A stretch of 64,000 nt of DNA from Zoogloeaceae bacterium (GCA_024235635.1 JACKMA010000002.1:186001-250000); one strand, 5' to 3'; shown: positions 40,919 to 50,031, counted from the stretch's first letter. The notes: a model not told the origin generated them from the sequence alone. Numbers and translations are program-made.

Positions 40919-41785
40919 TCACTGCAGGGTCGGGGGGTCGTCGATCAGGGCGCGGAGCTCGTCTGCGTCGAAGACGTACTCGTGGTTCGACAGTTCGTCC
41001 TGGATCCGTGCCTCGCCCTGTTCGTCGATGATGCGTTCGATCTCCTCGCGACCGAGGCTGCGCAGCACGTCGGCGATGCGCTCGCGGTCGCGGGGCCAGT
41101 CGTGGCGCAGCGGGCGGCTGGCGAACAGGCGCACGGTCTCTTCGTGGAACAGTCGTCGCAGCAGATCCTCGCAGTCGAGCTGCAGCAGTTCGTCGTCGGT
41201 GACGGTGGCGGCGAGCTGGCGCACCCGCGCCCAGCCGTCGGCGTCGTGTTCGTCGGCGCCCGGCAGCTTTTGCACGAACAGGCAGCTCGCGCCGTCGCCG
41301 TCGGCGGCGAGCCACAGGCCGGTATGCTGCTGTTCCGAGCGCTCGAGGTAGTGGGCGAACATCGCCGCCACCGACTCGCCCTCGATCGGCACGAAGCTCT
41401 GGTAGGGGCGGTCGAGGCCGGCGACGTCGAGGGTCAGCATCAGGCGACCGTCGGCGAACAGCCGGGCCGGGGGCAGGGCGGGATCGAAGTCCTGCGCGCG
41501 GGCATGGCCGCGAATGTTCAGGCTGGCGTCGCAATCGACCACCAGCAGTTCGATCGGGCCATGGCCCTGCAACTGGAAAGTCAGGCGGCCCGGCTGCTTC
41601 AGGTTGCCGGCGATCACAGCGGTCACCGCGGCCACCTGACCGAGCACGGCGGCCAGTGCCGGCGGATAGGCCCGCCCGTGCTGCATCCGCCGCCAGACGT
41701 CGCCGAGGCGGGCGACGGCGCCACGGATCTCGAGTTCCTCGAACAGGAAGCGGCGGACATAGCTGTCGCCGGCCGGCTCAGTCAT
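40919..41785 (-). CDS. hslO: Hsp33-family chaperone lacking the redox-zinc cysteines
   Basis: Predicted 288 residues. The N-terminal Hsp33 fold is clear (RAYPPALAAVLGQVAAVTAVIAGNLKQPGRLTFQLQGHGPIELLVVDCDASLNIRGHAR), as is the middle GESVAAMFAHYLERSEQQHTGLWLA. In canonical Hsp33 the C-terminal region carries CxC and CxxC, which bind zinc and form disulfides on oxidation. Here the corresponding stretch, residues 225-270 (RPLRHDWPRDRERIADVL and DEQGEARIQDELSNHEY), has no cysteine at all. The chaperone cannot use the standard switch. It overlaps the ArsC-like gene by 8 bases. Confidence 0.88.
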   Translation of the reverse strand: MTEPAGDSYVRRFLFEELEIRGAVARLGDVWRRMQHGRAYPPALAAVLGQVAAVTAVIAGNLKQPGRLTFQLQGHGPIELLVVDCDASLNIRGHARAQDFDPALPPARLFADGRLMLTLDVAGLDRPYQSFVPIEGESVAAMFAHYLERSEQQHTGLWLAADGDGASCLFVQKLPGADEHDADGWARVRQLAATVTDDELLQLDCEDLLRRLFHEETVRLFASRPLRHDWPRDRERIADVLRSLGREEIERIIDEQGEARIQDELSNHEYVFDADELRALIDDPPTLQ

Positions 41786-42137
41786 CGCGCCGCCCCAGAA
41801 AGCTCGAGAAGGTGGCCGGTGCGAATCCGACCAGCAGGTGGCCGTCTTCGGTCTCGACCACCGGGCGCCGGATCAGGCTCGGATTGTCCTGCATCAGCTG
41901 CACCGCGGCCGACTGGGTGTCGACCTCGCGCTGCTCCGGCGACAGCCGGCGCCAGGTCGTGCCCCGGGTATTGACCAGCGTGCGCCAGCCCAGCACCTTG
42001 CACCAGTCGTGCAGGCGTTTCGAATCGATGCCGGCCTTGCGGTAGTCGTGGAAGTCGTAGGCGACGTCGTGCGCCTTCAGCCAGGCGAAGGCCTTCTTCA
42101 TCGTGTCGCAGTTGCGGATGCCGTAGATCGTCGTCAT
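41778..42137 (-). CDS. ArsC/Spx-family protein (YffB type)
   Basis: Predicted 119 residues with a thioredoxin-like ArsC fold. The N-terminal TTIYGIRNCDTMKKAFAWLKAHDVAYDFHDYRKAGID has the conserved NCDT(M/V)KKA motif of the YffB branch. It ends with RPVVETEDGHLLVGFAPATF. True arsenate reductases need additional cysteines or arginines not evident here, so I do not call it ArsC. Family members are small thiol-related proteins of uncertain role. The ATG at 42137 is chosen over an upstream one because it starts the fold. The gene overlaps hslO, a frequent association. Confidence 0.85.
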   Translation of the reverse strand: MTTIYGIRNCDTMKKAFAWLKAHDVAYDFHDYRKAGIDSKRLHDWCKVLGWRTLVNTRGTTWRRLSPEQREVDTQSAAVQLMQDNPSLIRRPVVETEDGHLLVGFAPATFSSFLGRRDD

Positions 42138-42171
42138 GCCGGGTCGGGACAAAGCCATCAAAGGGCGGATT

Positions 42172-44490
42172 CTATCGCTTCAGCGCCCGCGTCAGCGCGT
42201 CGGCCATCGCGCCGCCGGATGCCGACCGGCCTTCCGCGCGCGGCGCGCGCTTCGGCGCGTGCCTGCGTTCGGTCGGTGTCTCCGCTGCCGGGCGCGTGGC
42301 CGGCGCCGCCTCCTTCAAGCGCATCGTCAGCGCGATGCGCTTGCGCACGGTGTCGACCTCGACCACCTTGACGCGAACGATGTCGCCGGCCTTGACCAGT
42401 TCGCGCGGGTCGCGCACGAAGCGTTCGGACATCGCCGAGATGTGCACCAGGCCGTCCTGATGGACGCCGATGTCGACGAAGGCCCCGAAGTTGGTGACGT
42501 TGGTGACCACGCCTTCGAGCTGCATGCCGGGGCTGAGGTCGGCCGGCTTCTCGACGCCTTCGCGGAAGCGAGCGGCGCGAAATTCCGGGCGCGGATCGCG
42601 GCCGGGCTTGTCGAGTTCGGCGAGGATGTCGCGCACGGTCGGCAGGCCGAAGCGTTCGTCGGTGAAGGATTGCGGGTCGAGGGCGGCCAGCGCGCGGCTG
42701 TCGCCGATCAGTTCGCGTGCACCGCGCCCGAGGCGCGCGAGAATGCGTTCGACCACCGGGTAGGATTCCGGATGGACCGCGGAGGCGTCGAGCGGATCGT
42801 CGCCGTCCATGATGCGCAGGAAGCCGGCAGCCTGCTCGAAGGTGCGCTCGCCCAGGCGCGGCACCTCGCGCAGCGCGCGGCGCGCGCGGAACGGGCCGTG
42901 GCTGTCGCGATGGGCGACGATGTTGGCGGCGAGCGAGGCGTTGAGGCCCGAGACCCGCCCGAGCAGCGCGGCCGATGCGGTGTTTACGTCGACGCCGACC
43001 GCATTGACGCAGTCCTCGACCACGGCATCGAGGCGCCGCGCCAGCGCCGGCTGGCTGAGGTCGTGCTGGTACTGGCCGACGCCGATCGACTTGGGATCGA
43101 TCTTCACCAGTTCGGCCAGCGGATCCTGCAGCCGCCGTGCGATCGACACCGCGCCGCGCAGGCTGACGTCGAGTTCCGGGAATTCACGGGCGGCCAGCTC
43201 GGACGCGGAATACACAGACGCGCCGGCCTCCGACACCACCACCTTGGTCAAGCCCAGCGTCGGCTGCAGGCGGATCAGTTCGGCCACCAGGCGATCGGTC
43301 TCGCGCGACGCGGTACCGTTGCCGATCGCCACCAGGTCGACGCCGTGGCGGCCGGCCAGCGCGGCCAGCGTCGCGATCGCGCCGTCCCAGTCGCGGCGCG
43401 GCTCGTGGGGGTGGATCGTCGCGGTGTCGACGAGTTTGCCGGTGCCGTCGACGATCGCCACCTTGACGCCGGTACGCAGGCCCGGGTCGAGGCCCATCGT
43501 CGCGCGCGGTCCGGCCGGTGCCGCCAGCAGCAGATCCTTCAGGTTGTCGCCGAAGACGCGGATCGCCTCCTGTTCGGCGCGTTCGCGCAGGGCCGAGAGC
43601 AACTCCAGTTCGAGATGCAGCGAGAGCTTGACCCGCCAGGCCCAGCGCACCGTTTCGCGCAGCCAGCGATCGGCCGGGCGGCCGTCGTCGCGAATGCCGA
43701 AACGGCCCGCGATGCGCGCTTCGCACGGGTTCGTTGTCGTCGCTGCGCTGCCATCGGGCGGGTCGCTGTCGAGGCCCAGCGCGAGCCGCAGGATGCCTTC
43801 GTTGCGTCCGCGCAGCATCGCCAGCGCCCGATGCGACGGCACCCGCGACCAGGCTTCGCGAAAGTCGAACCAGTCGCGGAACTTGGCGCCTTCGTGCTCC
43901 TTGCCGTCGATCACAGTCGAAACCAGCACGCCGTGCTCGGTCAGATAGCTGCGCAAGCCGGCGAGCAGGGCAGCGTCTTCGGCGAAGCGCTCCATCAGGA
44001 TCTGGCGGGCGCCGTCGAGCACGGCCTTGACGTCGTCGAAGCCGGCCTCGGCATTGACGAAGGCGGCCGCTTCGCGTTCCGGGTCGAGATCGGGGTCGGC
44101 CAGCAGGCGGTCGGCCAGCGGTTCGATGCCGGCCTCGCGGGCGATCATCGCCTTGGTGCGCCGCTTCTTGCGATACGGCAGGTAAAGGTCCTCGAGCGCC
44201 TGCTTGGTGTCGGCTGCGCGCAGCGCCTGCTCGAGGGCGGCGTCGAGCTTGCCCTGCTCGCGCACCGACTCGATCACCGCAATGCGGCGGTCCTCGAGTT
44301 CGCGTAGATAGCCCAGGCGCTCCTCGAGCAGACGAAGCTGGTTGTCGTCGAGGCCGCCGGTGGCCTCCTTGCGGTAGCGGGCGATGAAAGGCACGGTGGC
44401 GCCTTCGTCGAGCAGGCGCACGGCGGCGACAATCTGGCCGGTGGCGGCATTCAGTTCGGCAGCGAGCCGGTTTTCGATCGGTGCGAGCAT
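42172..44490 (-). CDS. tex: Tex-family RNA-binding transcription accessory protein
   Basis: Predicted 772 residues, the family length. Order of domains: N-terminal helical region (PFIARYRKEATGGLDDNQLRLLEERLGYLRELE), YqgF/RNase-H-like domain (TMGLDPGLRTGVKVAIVDGTGKLVDTATIHPH), helix-hairpin-helix motifs (VDVNTASAALLGRVSGLNASLAANIVAHRDSHGPFRARRALREVPRLGERTFEQAAGFLRI), then an S1 RNA-binding domain (GMQLEGVVTNVTNFGAFVDIGVHQDGLVHISAMSERFVRDPRELVKAGDIVRVKVVEVD). Tex binds nucleic acids and supports transcription processes. The last ~50 residues are a basic, Arg/Ala-rich tail. Stand-alone gene. Confidence 0.95.
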   Translation of the reverse strand: MLAPIENRLAAELNAATGQIVAAVRLLDEGATVPFIARYRKEATGGLDDNQLRLLEERLGYLRELEDRRIAVIESVREQGKLDAALEQALRAADTKQALEDLYLPYRKKRRTKAMIAREAGIEPLADRLLADPDLDPEREAAAFVNAEAGFDDVKAVLDGARQILMERFAEDAALLAGLRSYLTEHGVLVSTVIDGKEHEGAKFRDWFDFREAWSRVPSHRALAMLRGRNEGILRLALGLDSDPPDGSAATTTNPCEARIAGRFGIRDDGRPADRWLRETVRWAWRVKLSLHLELELLSALRERAEQEAIRVFGDNLKDLLLAAPAGPRATMGLDPGLRTGVKVAIVDGTGKLVDTATIHPHEPRRDWDGAIATLAALAGRHGVDLVAIGNGTASRETDRLVAELIRLQPTLGLTKVVVSEAGASVYSASELAAREFPELDVSLRGAVSIARRLQDPLAELVKIDPKSIGVGQYQHDLSQPALARRLDAVVEDCVNAVGVDVNTASAALLGRVSGLNASLAANIVAHRDSHGPFRARRALREVPRLGERTFEQAAGFLRIMDGDDPLDASAVHPESYPVVERILARLGRGARELIGDSRALAALDPQSFTDERFGLPTVRDILAELDKPGRDPRPEFRAARFREGVEKPADLSPGMQLEGVVTNVTNFGAFVDIGVHQDGLVHISAMSERFVRDPRELVKAGDIVRVKVVEVDTVRKRIALTMRLKEAAPATRPAAETPTERRHAPKRAPRAEGRSASGGAMADALTRALKR

Positions 44491-44558
44491 GATCCGTTCG
44501 GAGTTCGACAGGGGCGCGGATCTTGCCGAAATTCAGGGCGGGTGCGCAAGTCGCCGGA

Positions 44559-45413
44559 TCAGCGGTTGATCGCCTGGGCGAGCCGCGCACGGTAGGTGCG
44601 CAGCGCCGGGTGGCGAGGTGGCATCAGGTTGAAGACGTCGAGCATCGTGCGCCGGCCGGCGTCGTCCTCGAAGCCGCGATCCCGCCGCACGACCTCGAGC
44701 AGGGCCTCGAGCGCATCTTCCCAGTGCTCGTCGGCGGCCAGCCGTCGGCCCAGCGCAAGCCGCGCCGCGAGGTCCTCCGGATCGGCCGCAACCCGTGCCT
44801 CGAGTTCGTTCCGATCGTCGTCGGCGCCGGCGGCGAGCGACAGGCGGGCGTTGAGCGCCTTGACGCGATCCTCGTCGCGCGCCCGGTACTGCAGCGGACG
44901 CAGCCATTCGCCGGCTTCGTCGGTGCGACCGGCCGCGATCAGCAGATCGACCAGTTCCAGTTGGGCGCTCTCCAGTTCCGGTTCGGCGACGAGCGCTTCG
45001 CGCAGCAGCGTTTCTGCGCCGGCGTCGTCGGCGGCGGCGCGCAGGGCGGTGGCGCGGGTCACCAACGCCTCGTTGGGCGAGGGCAGCCAGCGCCCGATGA
45101 ATTCCCGCAGGGCACCCTCCGGCAGGGCACCGGAGAATTCGTCCACCATCCGACCGTCGACGAAGGCCTTGACGTTCGGGATGCTGCGCACCGCGTAGTG
45201 GGCCGACAGTTCCTGCTCGACGTCGGCATTGACCTTGGCCAGCCGCACGCGCCCATCGAAACTGTCCACCACCTTTTCCAGCACCGGCGTCAGGCTGCGG
45301 CAGGGGCCGCACCATTCGGCCCAGAAATCCACCAGCACGAGCGCTCCCCGTGAGGCTTCGACGACTTCCCGGTGGAAGTCCGCGGTGGAAACGTCTGTGC
45401 TGTAACGGCTCAT
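44559..45413 (-). CDS. cnoX: Thioredoxin-TPR co-chaperone, CnoX/YbbN type
   Basis: Predicted 284 residues. An N-terminal thioredoxin domain (LVDFWAEWCGPCRSLTPVLEKVVDSF) keeps both cysteines (CGPC), whereas E. coli CnoX has SQHC. After residue ~115 come tetratricopeptide-like helices (EALVTRATALRAAADDAGAETLLREALVAEPELESAQLELVDLLIAAGRTDEAGEWL...). CnoX is an oxidation-activated holdase that hands clients to GroEL/DnaK. The CGPC active site suggests a redox-active version. It lies 60 bases upstream of the mutarotase gene, same strand. Confidence 0.85.
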   Translation of the reverse strand: MSRYSTDVSTADFHREVVEASRGALVLVDFWAEWCGPCRSLTPVLEKVVDSFDGRVRLAKVNADVEQELSAHYAVRSIPNVKAFVDGRMVDEFSGALPEGALREFIGRWLPSPNEALVTRATALRAAADDAGAETLLREALVAEPELESAQLELVDLLIAAGRTDEAGEWLRPLQYRARDEDRVKALNARLSLAAGADDDRNELEARVAADPEDLAARLALGRRLAADEHWEDALEALLEVVRRDRGFEDDAGRRTMLDVFNLMPPRHPALRTYRARLAQAINR

Positions 45414-45473
45414 CGATGGCTCCTTGCTTGGTTGCTACGGTGCGTCATCCGGTACACCTGGGGCCGGCGGCGG

Positions 45474-46337
45474 TCAGATCAAGCCCGCGCCACGCGACAG
45501 ATCCAACAGGGTCTGGCGGCCGAGCCAGCGTTCGCCGGCGGCCAGTTCGTGGGCACGGCCGGCAAGCGCGGCCTCGACACACAGCATCCGGCGAAACTCG
45601 CCGGCGGCCATGTCCGGCATATGCTCCGCGGCCTGCTGCCACGGGTTCCAGACCACCACGTCGGGGAAGCCCTCCGACTGGATGGCCAGGCTGCGGTTGC
45701 CGTCGCGCAGCAACAAGGGCCCTTCGACGTCGGTGTAGATGCGGTCGGTCAATGCCTCGATGGCAATGTGGTCGCCACTGTCGACGTGCCGCTCGCCGCC
45801 GTGGGCACTGTCGCGGTAGCTCTGGCGTGCAAGGCCTTCGAGGCGCGCCCGCTCGACCTCGGCGACACGCAGGTAGGTGTGCAATGTAGACGTGAATGCG
45901 AAGGCGCCGTGCCCGGTATTGACCGCCTCGAGCTCGATCGACAGGCGTCCGCCCTCGATCAGCACCGTCAGTTCGAGCTCGAAGGCGAACGGCCAGTGGG
46001 CGAGTGTGCTTTCGTCGTCGTGGATGCGCAGCGTCGCGAGGGCATAGTCGCCGGTGCTGCGGACCTCGACCGGCGTCCACGGGCGGGTGCGGACGAGCCC
46101 GTGGCGGGGCAGCCGGCCCTGGGCCGCGAACTGGGGCCAGCAGACCGGCACGCCGCCACGAATTGCGGCGCTGCCGTCGAAGCGGGCGCGCTCGGAGAGG
46201 AACAGCCATTCGCTGCCGCCTGCCGGGCACCACGACACCAGCTGGCCGCCGAACAGCGTGATCACCGCGCGGGCGCCGCCGGCATCCAGTGCCAGCGCCG
46301 GTTGGCCGTGGAAGTCGATGATGTGCCTGGGATCCAT
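45474..46337 (-). CDS. D-hexose-6-phosphate mutarotase (YeaD-like aldose 1-epimerase family)
   Basis: Predicted 287 residues. Conserved elements are GGARAVITLFGGQLVSWCP, EWLFLSERARFDGSAAIRGGVPVCWPQFA, GRLPRHGLVRTRPW and the later FTSTLHTYLRV (catalytic His region) and VVWNPWQQAAEHMPDM (catalytic Glu region). YeaD-type enzymes speed anomer exchange of hexose 6-phosphates. The ATG at 46337 is chosen; a longer frame from 46376 overlaps the glycosylase stop by ATGA, so translational coupling is possible. Confidence 0.88.
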   Translation of the reverse strand: MDPRHIIDFHGQPALALDAGGARAVITLFGGQLVSWCPAGGSEWLFLSERARFDGSAAIRGGVPVCWPQFAAQGRLPRHGLVRTRPWTPVEVRSTGDYALATLRIHDDESTLAHWPFAFELELTVLIEGGRLSIELEAVNTGHGAFAFTSTLHTYLRVAEVERARLEGLARQSYRDSAHGGERHVDSGDHIAIEALTDRIYTDVEGPLLLRDGNRSLAIQSEGFPDVVVWNPWQQAAEHMPDMAAGEFRRMLCVEAALAGRAHELAAGERWLGRQTLLDLSRGAGLI

Positions 46338-46372
46338 GTCGGTTCCTCGATGTGCGGACTCGCGTGGGCGGG

Positions 46373-47230
46373 TCATGCGCTGCCGGCCAGTTCGGCATGC
46401 CGAAAACAGCTCAGCAGGTGATCATTGACCATGCCCGTGGCCTGCATGTGGGCGTAGCAGATGGTGCTGCCGACGAAGCGAAAGCCGGCGGCCTTCAGTG
46501 CCTTGCTCATGGCGTCGGAGGCCGGTGTCGTCGCCGGCACCTCGGCCAGCGTGCGCCAGCGATTGACGCGCGGACGACCATCGACGAAATCCCACACGAA
46601 GCGGTCGAAGCTGCCATTCCGGGCCTGCAGCTCGAGAAAGGCCTGGGCATTGCCGATGGTGGCGCGGATCTTGGCGCGGTTGCGGACGATGCCGGCGTCC
46701 TGCAGCAGGGCGTCGACGTCGGTTTCGGTGAAATCCGCCACGGCGGCCGGGTCGAAGTCGGCGAAGGCGCGGCGGTAGCCGTCGCGCTTGCGCAGGATGG
46801 TGATCCAAGACAGTCCGGCCTGGGCGCCTTCGAGCACGATGAACTCGAACAGCTTGCGCTCGTCATGCACCGGCACGCCCCATTCATCGTCGTGGTAGCG
46901 CACGTAGAGCGGATCGTCGCCGCACCAGCCACAGCGTCCGGGTTGCGCCGCAGGCGACTCGACGCGCTCGCGCCGCAGGCCGTCCACCATCAGCACCAGC
47001 GCGCTGCGCTCGTCGGCGGAAAGATCCCGCCAGTGCCGCCCGTCGAGGCCGGCAGAAATCGCGTAGGCCAGGTTCAGCGAAGGCTTGCGACCGGCCGCCA
47101 GCAGGCGGCGGAAGGTTTCGGCGACGCCGACCCGGCGCAGGGTGTCGATGTCGTCGATGCCGATTTCGGACAGCCAGGCGGCGGAACGCGGCCCGAGGTT
47201 GGGCAGATTCGCGAGCGGGGCACGGGTCAT
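46373..47230 (-). CDS. tag: TfoX C-terminal domain fused to 3-methyladenine DNA glycosylase I (Tag)
   Basis: Predicted 285 residues. Residues 1-~85 form a TfoX C-terminal-like helix-hairpin-helix domain (LPNLGPRSAAWLSEIGIDDIDTLRRVGVAETFRRL ... SLNLAYAISAGLDGRHWRDL). Residues ~99-280 are a full Tag enzyme: RCGWCGDDPLYVRYHDDEWGVPVHDERKLFEFIVLEGAQAGLSWITILRKRDGYRRAF. Zinc ligands match E. coli Tag: C100 and H113, then H271 and C275. Tag removes 3-methyladenine from alkylated DNA. The TfoX_C part may help DNA binding or link to competence control; such a fusion is unusual. No frameshift joins the two, so it is one polypeptide. Confidence 0.88.
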   Translation of the reverse strand: MTRAPLANLPNLGPRSAAWLSEIGIDDIDTLRRVGVAETFRRLLAAGRKPSLNLAYAISAGLDGRHWRDLSADERSALVLMVDGLRRERVESPAAQPGRCGWCGDDPLYVRYHDDEWGVPVHDERKLFEFIVLEGAQAGLSWITILRKRDGYRRAFADFDPAAVADFTETDVDALLQDAGIVRNRAKIRATIGNAQAFLELQARNGSFDRFVWDFVDGRPRVNRWRTLAEVPATTPASDAMSKALKAAGFRFVGSTICYAHMQATGMVNDHLLSCFRHAELAGSA

Positions 47231-47280
47231 GGCGCGATTCCGTCGTTAAAGCGGAAATTCTGCCGATCCCCCGGCCGAAA

Positions 47281-47307
47281 TACAAAACGCCGCCCGCGGG
47301 CGGCGTT
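47281..47307 (-). terminator. Rho-independent terminator of the Pat-like gene
   Basis: A 22-bp perfect palindrome (47286-47307, arms AACGCCGCCCG / CGGGCGGCGTT) lies 19 bases beyond the stop of the Pat-like gene and, on the minus strand, runs into TTTTGTATTT. It also sits 50 bases upstream of the tag start. Confidence 0.85.
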
Positions 47308-47325
47308 CTCCGGCGGCTGATCCAC

Positions 47326-50031
47326 TCAGAATTGCTGCAACGACAGCACGCCGAGCTTGACGGTGTTGTCTTCCGGATCGTTCGACAGCACGAAGCCGAG
47401 GTTCTGGACGAAACGCAGCATGCGTTCGTTCTCGGACAGGAAGACGCCGTTCATGTACTTCAGGCCACGGTCGCGGGCGGTCTCGATCAGGATGCCCATC
47501 AGCCGGCGGGCGAGGCCACGGTGCTGCCATTCGTCAGCGACCACCACCGCGAATTCGCAGGACTCGGCGTCGGGATTGACCGCATAGCGGCAGACGCCGA
47601 CCTGCACTTCGCCGTCCGCACCGCCTTCGCCTTCCTCGGCCGGCACCGTCGCGATGAAGGCCATCTCGCGGAAATAGTCGATCTGAGTCATGCGCACGAC
47701 CATCGCCGGCGGCAGTTCGCGCACGGTGTTCATGAAGCGGAAATACTTGGTCTGCGGCGAGAGCTTGCGCACGAATTCGATCTCGTTCTCGGCATCCTCC
47801 GGCTTGATCGGCCGGATCGTGACCTCGGTGCCCTCGGACTGCCAGGTGCTGATCAGGTGCGACGGATACGGGTGGATCGCCATGTGCGAATAGCGGTCGG
47901 CGCCCGGCGCGACGTTGTCGACGACGATGCGCGCGTCGACCGCGACCGCGCCGTGCTCGTCGACGATCAGCGGATTGATCGTCAGTTCGCGGATCCACGG
48001 CAATTCGCAGATCATCTCCGAGGCCCGCAGCAGCACGAACTCGAGCGATTCCATGTCGGCCGCCGGCATCGTCCGGAACTCGCCGAGCATCGGCGCGATG
48101 CGCGCCGACTTGATCAGGTCGCGCACGAGGTAGGGGTTCAGCGGCGGCAGCGCGACCGAACGGTCGCGGTGCACATCGACGCGGTTGCCGCCCTCGCCGA
48201 AGGTCACGACCGGGCCGAAGACCGCGTCGCGGGTGCTGCCGACCATCAGCTCGCGGCCGTTCGGCTTCGACACCATCGGCTCGATGGCGACACCATTGAC
48301 GGTGGCCTCGGGGTGGTTCTTGCGGATGCTGTCGAGAATTTCCTGATAGGCCGAGCGCACCGCCGCGAGATTGTTGAGGTTCAGGCGGACGCCGCCGGAA
48401 TCGGTCTTGTGGGTGATGTTCGGCGAATCGATCTTCATCACCACCGGTAGGCCGATCTCCTCGGCCAGCACCATCGCCTCGGTCGCCGAGCGGGCGATCA
48501 CGGTCTGCGCGATCGGGATGCGGAAGGCGGCGAGCAGCGCCTTGGATTCCATCTCGTTGAGCACCTTGCGGCGCTCGGACAGGGCGGTCTCGATCACCAG
48601 CCGCGCACTTTCGATCGACGGCGCGCGCAGATGCGACAGCGACGCCGGTGTCTGCACCAGCAGCTTCTGGTTCTTGTAGTAGGCGGAGATCTGGCTGAAC
48701 AGCTCGACCGCAGGCTCCGGCGTGCGCTGCGACGGCAGCTTGGCCTCGAGGAACAGGTGGCGCGATTCGAGCATCATCTCGCGCCCGATCCAGCAGGCGA
48801 GGATCGGCTTGTCGGCCTTCTTGTCGATCTCGATGACCGTGCGTGCGACGTCGGTCGGCGAGGTCAGCGCCTGGGGCGACATGATCACCAGCACGCCATC
48901 GACGTTGGCGTCCTCGAGCACGATGCTCAGGGTCTTGCCGTAGCGCTCGGCATCGGCATCGCCGAGGATGTCGATCGGATTGCCGCGCGACCAGGCCTTG
49001 GGCAGGAATTCATTGAGCTTGGCGACCGTCGCCTCGGACAACTGGGCGAGCGGAATGCCGAGATCGGCGGCGCGGTCCGCCGCCATCACCGCCGGCCCGC
49101 CGCCGTTGGTGATCATCAGCAGGCGGTCGCCGCGGGGGTGGAAGTTGGTGAACAGCGCATTGGCTGCGGCGAACATCTGGCCGATGCTGTAGAGGCGCAC
49201 CGCGCCGGAGCGGCGCAGGGCGGCGTCGAACACCGCGTCCTCGCCGACCATCGCACCGGTGTGCATCAGCGCCGCGGCCGATCCGGCAGCGTTGCGCCCG
49301 ACCTTGATCACCAGCACCGGCTTGACCCGGGAGGCGCCACGCAAGGCGCTCATGAAGCGGCGTGCGTCGCGCACGCCCTCGACGTAGAGGAAGATGCTCT
49401 CGGTGCGCGAGTCCGACATCAGGTACTCGACCACCTCGCCGAAATCGATGTCGCTCGATGCGCCCAGCGAAATCACGTTCGAGAAGCCCACGTTGTTGGG
49501 CTTGGCCCAGTCGAGGATCGCCGTGCAGAGCGCGCCGGACTGCGACACCAGCGCGATCGAGCCCTTGTGGGCATTGCCCTGGGCGAAGGAGGCGTTGAGA
49601 CCGATGTCGGGCCGGATCATGCCGAGGCAGTTCGGCCCGAGGATGCGGATGCGGTGCCGGCGAGCGTTTTCGAGCACGGCACGCTCCAGCGCGGCGCCGC
49701 GCGGTCCGCTCTCGGCGAAGCCGGCCGACAGGATCACCAGCGACTTGGTGCCGGCGTGGCCGCAGGCGTCGACGATCGCCGGGACGGTGGCCGCGGGGGT
49801 GGCGATGACCGCCAGGTCGAGCCGGTGCGGCACATCGTCCACCGACTTGTAGCAGGGCTGGTCGAAGACTTTTTCGCGGTTCGGATTGATCGCGAACAGT
49901 CGTCCCTTGAAGCCGGCGTCCAGCATGTTGCGAAAGACGATCGAGCCGATCGAGCCTTCGCGGTCGCTCGCTCCGATGATGCCGACCGAGCGTGGCTCGA
50001 ACAGCGGTGTCAGGTAGTGTCTTTCCTTCAT
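47326..50031 (-). CDS. pat: Pat-like protein: ADP-forming acyl-CoA synthetase domains plus GNAT acetyltransferase
   Basis: Predicted 901 residues. Domains in order: CoA-binding (GIIGASDREGSIGSIVFRNMLDAGFKGRLFAINPN), succinyl-CoA-ligase-like flavodoxin fold (SQSGALCTAILDWA ... with SLVILSAGFAESG), ATP-grasp (AFRIPIAQTVIARSATEAMVLAEEIGLPVVMKIDSPNITHKTDSGGVRLNL), and a C-terminal GNAT domain (~735-895: VTIRPIKPEDAENEIEFVRKLSP ... VADEWQHRGLARRLMGILIETARDRGLKYM). This is the Pat/PatZ layout: protein lysine acetyltransferases that inactivate acyl-CoA synthetases, including BadA in Rhodopseudomonas. BzdA here is a possible target (inference). A monocistronic gene ending in a strong terminator. Confidence 0.88.
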   Translation of the reverse strand: MKERHYLTPLFEPRSVGIIGASDREGSIGSIVFRNMLDAGFKGRLFAINPNREKVFDQPCYKSVDDVPHRLDLAVIATPAATVPAIVDACGHAGTKSLVILSAGFAESGPRGAALERAVLENARRHRIRILGPNCLGMIRPDIGLNASFAQGNAHKGSIALVSQSGALCTAILDWAKPNNVGFSNVISLGASSDIDFGEVVEYLMSDSRTESIFLYVEGVRDARRFMSALRGASRVKPVLVIKVGRNAAGSAAALMHTGAMVGEDAVFDAALRRSGAVRLYSIGQMFAAANALFTNFHPRGDRLLMITNGGGPAVMAADRAADLGIPLAQLSEATVAKLNEFLPKAWSRGNPIDILGDADAERYGKTLSIVLEDANVDGVLVIMSPQALTSPTDVARTVIEIDKKADKPILACWIGREMMLESRHLFLEAKLPSQRTPEPAVELFSQISAYYKNQKLLVQTPASLSHLRAPSIESARLVIETALSERRKVLNEMESKALLAAFRIPIAQTVIARSATEAMVLAEEIGLPVVMKIDSPNITHKTDSGGVRLNLNNLAAVRSAYQEILDSIRKNHPEATVNGVAIEPMVSKPNGRELMVGSTRDAVFGPVVTFGEGGNRVDVHRDRSVALPPLNPYLVRDLIKSARIAPMLGEFRTMPAADMESLEFVLLRASEMICELPWIRELTINPLIVDEHGAVAVDARIVVDNVAPGADRYSHMAIHPYPSHLISTWQSEGTEVTIRPIKPEDAENEIEFVRKLSPQTKYFRFMNTVRELPPAMVVRMTQIDYFREMAFIATVPAEEGEGGADGEVQVGVCRYAVNPDAESCEFAVVVADEWQHRGLARRLMGILIETARDRGLKYMNGVFLSENERMLRFVQNLGFVLSNDPEDNTVKLGVLSLQQF

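Noticed and set aside
42136..44307. A 723-codon frame on the plus strand
   Set aside because: It is antisense to tex, whose domains are intact throughout; the frame shows only Arg/Ala/Gln/His repeats.
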